The notes under the pieces are model-generated. The model had not been told where the DNA came from. It made no database searches and worked only from the letters and a program-made list of their open reading frames with translations. Positions 1-5,793 of a DNA stretch of 7,109 bases are shown here, piece by piece. Position 1 is the first letter of the stretch. The number at the start of each line of letters is the position of its first letter. Origin of the DNA: Candidatus Uhrbacteria bacterium (lineage in GTDB: Bacteria; Patescibacteriota; Patescibacteriia; 2-12-FULL-60-25); the NCBI GenBank assembly GCA_009691315.1, contig SICT01000061.1, positions 1 to 7,109 on the forward strand, given 5' to 3'. Both the position numbers and the translations under genes were made by a program.

Positions 1-672
1 GTCGCCAACCTCGGCGGCCGCGAAACAAATACTCTGTTGAATCTAGCTATAACAACCGCAACAACTTCCTTCGCGATTTTGTTGCAAATACGCTCGACGA
101 TTCCCCCAATTAGTTTTCCGATTGGAGCATGGCCTGAAGTATTGGATGTGGTCAAAGTTTCGAGCGAACATGCGGAACAGATTGCGTCCGTCCCGTTCAG
201 AACCGATGGCTCCCCTGTTTCGATAGGAATTTCTTTCGACCACCTTGGAGGCACGGTCTTCTTAAACGACACAAAGACCACATTTGCACCAGTTTTCTCA
301 ACGGAAATGACTGTCTCAATCGCATTGGGGAGTCAGGCATTGGATCAGCGAGCGCGCTTTGATAATTTTTGTGCTTTCCGCAGAGTAATCTCAAGCGAAG
401 AATGGAAGCAGTTATCAAGGCCGTTTCCTGTGGCTATGGGGGGGCTACGTTCCGTTTGGACGCCTTTTGGGCCACGTTTTCTCGTTGACGTCATTACCGG
501 TGAACCTTGGAGACATTTCACCTTGTACAGGTCTCTTTCGCTCGGGACGAACCGTTGGACAAAGGTGCTTAGTCAAATGGATGGGTATTCAAATCCATTG
601 TATACTGAACTTGGCCTTACCTTTACAGACGTTTCCAATACTAACGCCTTTTACTGGGGGCTATCTGAATAA
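1..672 (+). CDS. C-terminal part of a LamG-like secreted/surface protein (5' truncated)
   Basis: The frame is open from the first base to a TAA at 670-672, so about 223 residues of a longer protein are present; the TTG at 37 is probably internal. I do not recognise a specific family. Residues about 70-135 read like the end of a LamG/concanavalin-type jelly roll: a stretch resembling a ligand-display strand (GGTVFLND), then FDNFCAFRRVISSEEW, which resembles the closing strand plus the 'FDNFRVYNRALS' type signature. The last 60 residues (FTLYRSLSLGTNRWT, then FTDVSNTNAFYWG) resemble the short repeat that closes many large verrucomicrobial secreted proteins. A role at the cell surface or outside the cell is inference. 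No signal peptide can be seen because the N-terminus lies outside the window. No T-rich terminator follows the stop; a hairpin lies 40 bp downstream. Confidence 0.6.
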   Translation, partial: VANLGGRETNTLLNLAITTATTSFAILLQIRSTIPPISFPIGAWPEVLDVVKVSSEHAEQIASVPFRTDGSPVSIGISFDHLGGTVFLNDTKTTFAPVFSTEMTVSIALGSQALDQRARFDNFCAFRRVISSEEWKQLSRPFPVAMGGLRSVWTPFGPRFLVDVITGEPWRHFTLYRSLSLGTNRWTKVLSQMDGYSNPLYTELGLTFTDVSNTNAFYWGLSE

Positions 673-712
673 TCTGACCGACGCTTTTTCATGCCTGCGT
701 CATTCGTTGTCG

Positions 713-752
713 GGCTGCCAAGCATCCCCATTGCACTTGGATGCTTCCAGCC
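713..752. repeat. Inverted repeat / hairpin
   Basis: AAGCATCC (720-727) and GGATGCTT (739-746) are a perfect 8-bp inverted repeat around an 11-nt loop. An outer GGCTG/CAGCC pair (713-717 with 748-752) extends it, separated by a small asymmetric internal loop (CC against C). The structure lies about 40 bp after the stop of the upstream gene but has no T-tract, so it is not a classical intrinsic terminator. It could be an mRNA 3'-end structure, a REP-like palindrome or a relic of a mobile element. Confidence 0.5.
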
Positions 753-1149
753 AGTGCGTCAGATTCCCAACCTAGGCGTTACGTGGGCCTGCAACTGCTC
801 AAGCGGCAGGACAGTTTATTCCATGACGGCAGCGACCGGCTATCATCACGCCGTGGTCGCAAATCTGTGTAGGGAAGGATGTCGGTTACTGGAATGGCAC
901 CGGGAAAAAACAGAGACGTCGAGCATGTGCATGACAACGTTTAAAAGGATTGGTCGGCGGCCATATGCCAAGTCAACGAATGGGAGCCAACGCGGCTTGG
1001 TTTAAACTGAATCTGATTGCCTAAACCTGATCAGTGTTCTCAAAGGGTTATGTTTGAACCCAGATGAACGCACGGCGTGATTGGAAAGATTTCGCCTGCT
1101 GGTCATCCAGCTTGCCGGACGACTCAATCGAAATGTGTGTGTTGAAGAC

Positions 1150-1209
1150 AGGGGACTTCAAAAAACCTGACTTTTCGAGGAAGAAACAGTGAGTTTCTGG
1201 AAGTCCCCT
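1150..1209. repeat. 60-bp element with perfect 10-bp terminal inverted repeats
   Basis: AGGGGACTTC (1150-1159) and GAAGTCCCCT (1200-1209) are exact reverse complements enclosing 40 nt. Inside, AGAAAC and GTTTCT form a second perfect 6-bp stem with a 5-nt loop (about 1182-1198), and CCT/AGG can close a third small arm (about 1166-1180). Folded, this gives a long basal stem carrying two arms. No T-tract follows. It could be a structured RNA, a REP/MITE-like palindrome or a protein-binding site; the sequence alone does not decide. Confidence 0.5.
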
Positions 1210-1349
1210 TAATAAACAACCGAGCGAGAAAACAATTGCCCCGCCCGAAAATACCACCGACATCCATTGGGCAAAAACTGTTTTTCACCGTTTAAAATGG
1301 AAATCGTGGGTTGCAGGATGGGGAGGTCTGGCGCAAAATATCGGGCTTT

Positions 1350-1739
1350 ATGTCGAGTGTTCGTAAACAGTATCCGTTTGATTTGGTTGAATCCAAGTGG
1401 CAGGGCTTTTGGGATCAACAGGGGACGTTTCGAGCTTGGAATCCTGGGGAGGAAATTCCGGCGGAACATCCTTTCGCGCAAAGACATCAGGGGCCGAAGC
1501 TGCCGCCTAAGTATTATGTGCTCGATATGTTTCCTTACCCTTCCGGTGCGGGGCTGCATGTCGGGCATCCGGAGGGTTATACGCCAACGGATATCGTGGC
1601 ACGATAACGGCGGACGCGAGGGTTTAATGTGTTGCACCCGATGAGTTGGGATGCGTTTGGATTGCCTGCCGAGCAGTATGCGATCAAAACCGGGCAACAT
1701 CCGCGAAAAACTACTGAGGCAAATGTGGCGACGTTCTGA
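1350..1739 (+). pseudogene. leuS: Leucyl-tRNA synthetase N-terminal fragment, with nonsense codon and truncation
   Basis: From ATG 1350 the frame matches the start of class I leucyl-tRNA synthetase, the cytoplasmic enzyme that charges tRNA-Leu. Visible are YPFDLVESKWQGFW, the KYYVLDMFPYPSGAGLHVGH segment with the HIGH-type ATP motif (HVGH, residues 70-73), and GYTPTDIVAR. At codon 86 (1605-1607) there is TAA where the family has Tyr (ARY-R/K-R), a one-base change from TAT or TAC. Beyond it the same frame continues with family sequence: RGFNVLHPMSWDAFGLPAEQ and YAIKTGQHP. Homology stops near 1736, followed at once by TGA TAA. The whole protein is normally about 800-880 residues, so only about 15% remains and the editing domain, KMSKS motif and anticodon-binding domain are missing. 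No other indel is seen, so the decay looks recent. A functional leuS must exist elsewhere in the genome. Confidence 0.9.
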
Positions 1740-1777
1740 TAATGTAGGATAAGAAGAGGGAAAGCGTTGAAAACTAA

Positions 1778-1815
1778 CCGAAGTCAGGTACTCTATCCAA
1801 TTGAGCTACCGACGC
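1778..1815 (-). pseudogene. 5' half of a tRNA gene, probably tRNA-Arg
   Basis: Read on the minus strand from 1815, the sequence gives a 7-nt acceptor strand (GCGTCGG), TA at positions 8-9, a D arm GCTC-loop-GAGT with the invariant GG (GTAGCTCAATTGGATAGAGT), A26, a 5' anticodon strand CCTGA, and a loop starting CTTCGG. In tRNA numbering the anticodon would be UCG (Arg). The D arm, especially GGATAGAGTAC, is typical of bacterial arginine tRNAs. The sequence then diverges: the next bases (TAGTT) cannot pair with CCTGA, where TCAGG would be needed. No T arm or 3' acceptor strand is found in the 1.7 kb beyond it. The gene is therefore cut at or just after the anticodon loop. The isoacceptor call depends on the base at the breakpoint and could be wrong (UCU is possible if the break lies after CTTC). 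Confidence 0.7.
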
Positions 1816-1846
1816 CCGCCCCACGGTGAGAACACCGTGGTGTGTC
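1816..1846 (-). promoter_or_regulatory. Hairpin in the 5' leader of the truncated tRNA
   Basis: CCACGGTG (1821-1828) and CACCGTGG (1833-1840) form a perfect 8-bp stem with a 4-nt loop. It lies between the predicted transcription start (about 1846) and the tRNA 5' end (1815), so it would be in the pre-tRNA leader. GC-rich sequence follows rather than a T-tract, so terminator function is unlikely. It may act in processing or be the binding site of a dimeric protein; both are inference. Confidence 0.45.
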
Positions 1847-1852
1847 CTTGCA

Positions 1853-1881
1853 GGTATAGTGGCGAGTGCATCAATTGTCAA
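1853..1881 (-). promoter_or_regulatory. Sigma70-type promoter for the truncated tRNA
   Basis: On the minus strand a perfect -35 box TTGACA (1881-1876) is followed after exactly 17 bp by TATACC (1858-1853), which matches four of six bases of the -10 consensus. Transcription would start near 1846, about 30 nt before the tRNA 5' end. The placement directly upstream of a tRNA on the same strand supports the call. It would now drive transcription through the half tRNA into the antisense side of the leuS fragment. Confidence 0.6.
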
Positions 1882-1901
1882 AACTCCGCGCCAAAAATCT
1901 A

Positions 1902-2117
1902 CTACCACTCCTTGCGGCGATTAAAAACATCCGCCACAGAATCAGAAAATATAACCTGCTCAAATGGATAACCCTTTGCAGGCAAAGTGCCTTCAGTCAA
2001 ACTCGGTTGAATGTTGACGAGGTATTCACGGATCTTATGCCCATGGTTTGCTCGGTGGCGGTTTTTGATTTGCCTCACCTTCTTTCCCGCCGTCCTCGCC
2101 CACCAACCGAGTGACAG
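1902..2117 (-). CDS. Possible remnant of a small minus-strand gene (uncertain)
   Basis: A stop-to-stop frame ends with TAG at 1902-1904, 20 bp before the tRNA -35 box. It has no ATG; GTG or TTG starts are possible. Its last 47 residues, from GHKIREYLVNIQPSLTEG through AKGYPFEQVIFSDSV to NRRKEW, have a balanced, protein-like composition and common codons. The upstream part is antisense to the signal peptide region of the plus-strand HupE-like gene and is Arg/Lys/His-rich, as expected of a shadow frame. I do not recognise the family. A minus-strand gene followed by a minus-strand tRNA is a plausible older arrangement, later overwritten on its 5' side, but chance is a fair alternative. Confidence 0.25.
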   Translation of the reverse strand: MSLGWWARTAGKKVRQIKNRHRANHGHKIREYLVNIQPSLTEGTLPAKGYPFEQVIFSDSVADVFNRRKEW

Positions 2118-3180
2118 TTACCTCAGCTTAACAATTTCCAGCAATCAACTTGAGGGCCAATGGGATATCGCCTTACGAGATTTAGATTTTTTCATCGAGT
2201 TGGATACCGACAAAAACGGGGAGATTACTTGGGGAGAATTGGAGAGCAAACAATCCGTGGTCGAGAGCTTTGCCTACACCCATCTGCGCCTAATCACCGA
2301 TCAGACAGTCTTGCCCGCGCAAGGTGTGGATCTCCTCGTTGCGGAACATAACGATGGAAGCTATGCCGTCCTCCGCTTCACTGCTCCACTCTCTGCTCAG
2401 GCTCAGGAATTGAGGGTCGAATACTCCCTGCTTTTTGAGACGGATCTTCAACATCGTGGCTTCTATCAAATCTTGCATCGAGGCAAGACTCAAAGCGGCG
2501 TGTTTAGCCCTGCTGAAAACGTGTACCGATGCGCCCTTGGCAACGCCCCACCCATCTCGTCAGCCAATCAAGGGTTTCCCGCGTTCTTGATCGAGGGAGT
2601 GTGGCATATTTGGAAAGGCTTCGATCACATCCTTTTTCTTCTAGCCCTGCTGCTTCCTTCCGTATTGCGGCGCGTTGATAACAAGTGGGTGGCGACGGCT
2701 TCTCTGCGCTCCGCAACCATCGCTGTTTTAAAAGTTGTCACTGCATTTACCATCGCTCACTCCATCACGCTCACCCTCGCCGTTCTTGGATTTATTCAGT
2801 TACCTTCACGCTTTGTCGAATCCACCATCGCAGCTTCCGTCGTCCTGGCCGCCTGCAACAATATCCGACCGATTCTCGTCGAGCGCGGATGGATAGTGGC
2901 GTTTATTTTTGGGCTCATCCACGGCTTTGGATTTGCGAGCGTGTTGGCATATCTCGGCCTTCCCGCCGGCTCGTTGGCCGCTGCTTTGCTCGGTTTTAAT
3001 CTGGGCGTAGAACTCGGCCAACTCGCCATCGTTGCGGCATTTCTACCAGTGGCTTTTTCCTTACGTCGCACTTGGTTCTACCAGTGCCTCACCTTACGAT
3101 TCGGTTCTGCGGCCATCGCGATCCTCGCTGCCCTCTGGATGTGTGAACGTATTTTCATTCTCAAAATCCTGCCGTTTTAA
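2011..3180 (+). CDS. HupE/UreJ family membrane protein with EF-hand loop
   Basis: This 389-residue protein matches the HupE/UreJ_2 type of predicted permeases, whose relatives include HupE and UreJ, linked to nickel supply. The substrate here is not known. Residues 1-30 form a Sec signal peptide (RWRFLICLTFFPAVLA, cleavage before HQ). Residues 31-190 are an extracytoplasmic domain that contains a canonical EF-hand calcium loop, DTDKNGEITWGE (65-76). Residues about 195-380 are a 6-7 helix membrane domain with the family signatures EGVWHIWKGFDHILFLLALL (H199, D205, H206), FTIAHSITL (H250), FGLIHGFGFA (H304) and GFNLGVELGQL. The conserved His and Asp residues in helices suggest metal handling. 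The start is ATG 2011 because it gives a complete signal peptide; no Shine-Dalgarno site is clear. A TATAAC at 1950-1955 might be a -10 box but lacks a good -35. ilvD follows 58 bp downstream on the same strand. Confidence 0.85.
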   Translation: MLTRYSRILCPWFARWRFLICLTFFPAVLAHQPSDSYLSLTISSNQLEGQWDIALRDLDFFIELDTDKNGEITWGELESKQSVVESFAYTHLRLITDQTVLPAQGVDLLVAEHNDGSYAVLRFTAPLSAQAQELRVEYSLLFETDLQHRGFYQILHRGKTQSGVFSPAENVYRCALGNAPPISSANQGFPAFLIEGVWHIWKGFDHILFLLALLLPSVLRRVDNKWVATASLRSATIAVLKVVTAFTIAHSITLTLAVLGFIQLPSRFVESTIAASVVLAACNNIRPILVERGWIVAFIFGLIHGFGFASVLAYLGLPAGSLAAALLGFNLGVELGQLAIVAAFLPVAFSLRRTWFYQCLTLRFGSAAIAILAALWMCERIFILKILPF

Positions 3181-3238
3181 AACAACTTCCGATTGCACCA
3201 GGTCCCTAGATTTGCTTACTCTAACCACCTTATTCATT

Positions 3239-4957
3239 ATGAAAAAATCGTCCAAATCGCCTGAGAAAAAATCAATCGCTCGCGAACATTCTGCCAAAGT
3301 TGTCGAGGGCGCAGATCGTGCCGCCAGCCGCGCCATGCTCCACGCTGTCGGATTCTCCTCGAATGATTTCAAAAAATCCCAGATCGGGATCGCGTCCACT
3401 TGGAGCATGGTCACCCCGTGCAACATGCACATCGACAAGTTGGCCGTGGAAGCCGCCATCGGCACCAACGAGGCGGGTGGTAAGGCCGTTATTTTTAACA
3501 CCATCACCATCTCCGACGGCATTTCGATGGGGACGGAAGGCATGAAATACTCCCTCGTCTCGCGCGAGGTGATTGCGGATTCGATCGAGACGGTTGTAGG
3601 TTGTGAGGGCTTCGATGGAGTCGTGGCCATTGGCGGCTGCGACAAAAACATGCCCGGCTGCATCATGGCCCTGGCTCGCCTCAATCGCCCCGGAATCTTT
3701 GTTTACGGCGGCACGATTCTCCCCGGCTGCTTTCAAAATCGCAACGTCGATGTCGTCTCCGTCTTTGAAGCCGTCGGCGCCCATGCGAACAAAAAAATTT
3801 CCGATCAAGACCTCGCGGACATCGAACGATGCGCCATCCCCGGCCCCGGTTCCTGTGGTGGCATGTACACCGCCAACACCATGGCCAGTGCGATCGAAGC
3901 TCTCGGCATGAGCCTGCCCAACAGTTCCGCACAAGCCGCTGTTTCCAAAGAAAAGATAATTGATTGCCAACGCGCGGGAGCCGCCGTCGTCGAGTTGCTC
4001 CGATTGGGAATTCGCCCTCTCGACATCATGACCCGCAAAGCGTTCGAGAATTCCATCACCGTGGTCATCGCGCTCGGGGGTTCAACCAACGCGGTACTTC
4101 ATCTCCTCGCCATGGCTCACGCAGCAGGCGTTAAACTCTCCATCGACGATTTTACAAAAATTGGAAAACACGTCCCCGTCCTAGCTGATCTCAAGCCTAG
4201 CGGACGATTTGTCATGGCCGAACTCGTCGCCATCGGCGGCATCGTCCCGCTCATGAAAACTCTTCTGGACGCTGGCTTGCTCCATGGCGATTGCCTGACC
4301 GTGACCGGCAAAACCTTGGCCGAAAACCTAAAAAACGCCCCAAAATATCCCGCCAATCAAGAAATCATCCGACCCCTTAGCAACCCGCTCAAAGCAAACA
4401 GTCACTTGGTAATTCTCTACGGAAACCTCGCCCCCACAGGTGCCGTCGCTAAAATCAGCGGCAAGGAAGGTCTAGAATTTACCGGTAAAGCCCGCGTATT
4501 TAACTCAGAAGAATCCGCCTTGAAAAAAATTCTTGATGGCTCGATCAAGAAAGGCGATGTCATCGTCATCCGCAACGAAGGCCCTCGCGGTGGTCCCGGA
4601 ATGCGGGAAATGCTCGGGCCTACCAGCGCGGTCACCGGTCGAGGTCTCGGCAAGGACGTCGCTCTCATTACTGATGGCCGATTCTCCGGCGGCAGCCACG
4701 GCTTTGTCGTCGGCCATATCTCCCCAGAAGCCTACGTCGGCGGGCCGCTCGCCATCGTTAAAAACGGCGACTCCATCACCATTGATGCCCGCAAACACAC
4801 TCTGAATCTAAACATTCCCGCCAAGGAAATCAAAGCACGCCTCAAAGCTTGGAAGCAACCCAAGCCACATTACACCAAGGGTGTCCTTGCAAAATACTCC
4901 AACCAAGTCAGCTCCGCCCATCTGGGTGCCGTCACTGATCTCAATCTGAAAGTGTGA
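3239..4957 (+). CDS. ilvD: Dihydroxy-acid dehydratase
   Basis: This cytoplasmic enzyme dehydrates 2,3-dihydroxy-isovalerate and 2,3-dihydroxy-3-methylvalerate to the 2-keto acids that precede valine, leucine and isoleucine. The 572-residue length is normal for the IlvD/Edd family. The three iron-sulfur ligand cysteines are present: C61 (TPCNMH), C134 (GGCDKNMPGC) and C206 (GPGSCGGMYTANTM). So are the metal-binding DK at 135-136 (the Lys is carbamylated in the family), GGSTNAVLHLLA (280-291), the NEGPRGGPGMREML segment (446-459) and TDGRFSGGSHGFVVGH (478-493). The frame is open upstream to 3032, but that part overlaps the HupE-like gene and carries no IlvD sequence; ATG 3239 gives the usual N-terminus. 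No clear ribosome binding site precedes it. No acetolactate synthase (ilvBN), ilvC or leu genes are in the window, so it is not in a visible BCAA operon. Confidence 0.97.
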   Translation: MKKSSKSPEKKSIAREHSAKVVEGADRAASRAMLHAVGFSSNDFKKSQIGIASTWSMVTPCNMHIDKLAVEAAIGTNEAGGKAVIFNTITISDGISMGTEGMKYSLVSREVIADSIETVVGCEGFDGVVAIGGCDKNMPGCIMALARLNRPGIFVYGGTILPGCFQNRNVDVVSVFEAVGAHANKKISDQDLADIERCAIPGPGSCGGMYTANTMASAIEALGMSLPNSSAQAAVSKEKIIDCQRAGAAVVELLRLGIRPLDIMTRKAFENSITVVIALGGSTNAVLHLLAMAHAAGVKLSIDDFTKIGKHVPVLADLKPSGRFVMAELVAIGGIVPLMKTLLDAGLLHGDCLTVTGKTLAENLKNAPKYPANQEIIRPLSNPLKANSHLVILYGNLAPTGAVAKISGKEGLEFTGKARVFNSEESALKKILDGSIKKGDVIVIRNEGPRGGPGMREMLGPTSAVTGRGLGKDVALITDGRFSGGSHGFVVGHISPEAYVGGPLAIVKNGDSITIDARKHTLNLNIPAKEIKARLKAWKQPKPHYTKGVLAKYSNQVSSAHLGAVTDLNLKV

Positions 4958-4991
4958 AAAATTCTGTAGGCTTCAGATTTTCTTCAAAATC
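4958..4991. terminator. Weak bidirectional terminator candidate between converging genes
   Basis: Only 15 bp separate the ilvD stop from the stop of the converging hydrolase gene. AAAAT-CTG (4958-4966, one bulge) can pair with CAG-ATTTT (4974-4981), giving an A/T-flanked hairpin of the kind that ends transcription in both directions. An overlapping alternative stem, GATTTT/AAAATC with loop CTTC, lies at 4976-4991 inside the hydrolase 3' end. Both are short and AT-rich, so confidence is low. Confidence 0.3.
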
Positions 4992-5773
4992 TCGAGCCAA
5001 CGTTTCCAAGCGTCCTCACGTGCTTTCTTATTACCAGCACTCGCGTCCGGTGCCTCGCCTGCACGCATAAAACCATGCCCTGCACCCTCATAGGTGACAG
5101 GTTCATACACCTTCCCCGCCTTTTTCATTAACTCCGTGGATTTGGGCAAGGTAGCGTTCACCCGCTCATCATTCCCCGCGTAGAAGCCGTAAACCGGCCC
5201 CCCGATTCGGGCCATCGCCGATTCCTCCTCCGGCCCACTTCCGTAAAACGGAAAGGCCGCTGAGATTTTCTTATCATTCGTCGCAAACCGGAACGATTGC
5301 CCCCCACCCCAACAAAATCCCCCTACCACAACCTTCCCATTCGCGGCTGGCAACCCCACGACATAATCCGTCACTGCCTTCAAATCCGCCGTCACTTGAT
5401 CCGGCGCGAGCATCGAAACGGCTTTGCGCACCGCATCCCCGCTCCCCAACTCCGCAGTCCCACCGCCCCCAGGAGCCGCGCCTGAAAGCAGATCCGGTGC
5501 GATTGCGATATAACCCGCTGCTGCCAATTGATCCGCCACCCCACGCACCCAATCGGTCAGCCCAAAAATCTCGTGAATCACCACGACGACCGTCGCTTTT
5601 TCCTTCACCTCGGGATACGCCACAAAACAGTTCACTTCCCTCTGACCCTGTTTGACTTTTACCCATTCCAAATGGCGGGGAGATTTTTCTAAACGCGCTT
5701 TAGCCCACTCCTGCGCCAACGCCGTTCCCATCAAACCCCAAACAACCATTCCGACCGCCAGTAATTGCTTCAT
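4973..5773 (-). CDS. Exported dienelactone hydrolase family protein
   Basis: This alpha/beta hydrolase of 266 residues resembles carboxymethylenebutenolidase, which opens dienelactone to maleylacetate in (chloro)catechol breakdown; many family members act on other esters or lactones. A Sec signal peptide (residues 1-20, MKQLLAVGMV to GTALA, cleavage before QEW) indicates export. The mature part shows IHEIFGL (66-72, with the conserved E68), the nucleophile elbow GGFCWGGG (C154), D202 in YAGNDERV and H233 in GAGHGF, a complete Cys-Asp-His triad. Start ATG 5773 is preferred over GTG 5791 because GGAAGGA lies 6 nt before it and the signal peptide begins there. The dioxygenase gene ends 20 bp upstream, so the two are very probably one operon, and the classical sequence ring cleavage then lactone hydrolysis fits. 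The real substrate is unknown. Confidence 0.9.
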   Translation of the reverse strand: MKQLLAVGMVVWGLMGTALAQEWAKARLEKSPRHLEWVKVKQGQREVNCFVAYPEVKEKATVVVVIHEIFGLTDWVRGVADQLAAAGYIAIAPDLLSGAAPGGGGTAELGSGDAVRKAVSMLAPDQVTADLKAVTDYVVGLPAANGKVVVGGFCWGGGQSFRFATNDKKISAAFPFYGSGPEEESAMARIGGPVYGFYAGNDERVNATLPKSTELMKKAGKVYEPVTYEGAGHGFMRAGEAPDASAGNKKAREDAWKRWLEILKKI

Positions 5774-5793
5774 TAAAAATCCTTCCGCCACAA

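Larger units (their letters stand above)
673..1349. other. 677-bp stretch without a supportable gene
   Basis: Open frames exist here (for example 691-1005 on plus and 1048-1263 on minus), but their translations are rich in Cys, Arg and Ser, show no motif I recognise, and lack a ribosome binding site. What can be seen is two inverted repeats (713-752 and 1150-1209), a weaker one formed by GGTTTA and TAAACC around 999-1026, and at the right end the probable 5' flank of the leuS fragment. That flank holds a TAAAAT at 1293-1298 that could be a -10 box, without a convincing -35. The stretch looks like decayed or non-coding sequence between remnants. I see no CRISPR, tRNA or rRNA in it. Confidence 0.5.

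Noticed and set aside
691..1005. Plus-strand frame of 104 codons
   Set aside because: The composition is not protein-like, there is no ribosome binding site, the hairpin lies inside it, and I recognise no motif.
990..1040. Integron attC-like site (GTTTAAAC and GCCTAAAC motifs)
   Set aside because: The core motifs are not in the required order and orientation, and there is no integrase or cassette structure.
1164..1174. Match of ACCTGACTT in the 1150-1209 element to the tRNA anticodon stem, as a possible second attachment site
   Set aside because: Only nine bases match and the orientation is opposite; this is too short to separate from chance.
1209..1700. Minus-strand frame of 163 codons
   Set aside because: Most of it is antisense to the leuS fragment, so it is a shadow frame.
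1866..2114. Plus-strand frame of 82 codons before the HupE-like gene
   Set aside because: It overlaps the HupE-like start in another frame, begins inside the tRNA promoter, and its Arg/Leu-rich sequence has no motif.
3032..3238. N-terminal extension of ilvD by 69 codons
   Set aside because: It overlaps the end of the HupE-like gene in another frame, carries no IlvD similarity, and ATG 3239 gives a normal-length protein.
3272..3970. Long minus-strand open frame (232 aa) opposite ilvD
   Set aside because: It is antisense to highly conserved IlvD coding sequence. Its His/Gly/Asp-rich translation is the usual mirror of GC-rich third positions, with no recognisable motif.
5774..5791. Upstream GTG start for the dienelactone hydrolase
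   Set aside because: The Shine-Dalgarno GGAAGGA lies between this GTG and the ATG at 5773, and the signal peptide begins at the ATG.
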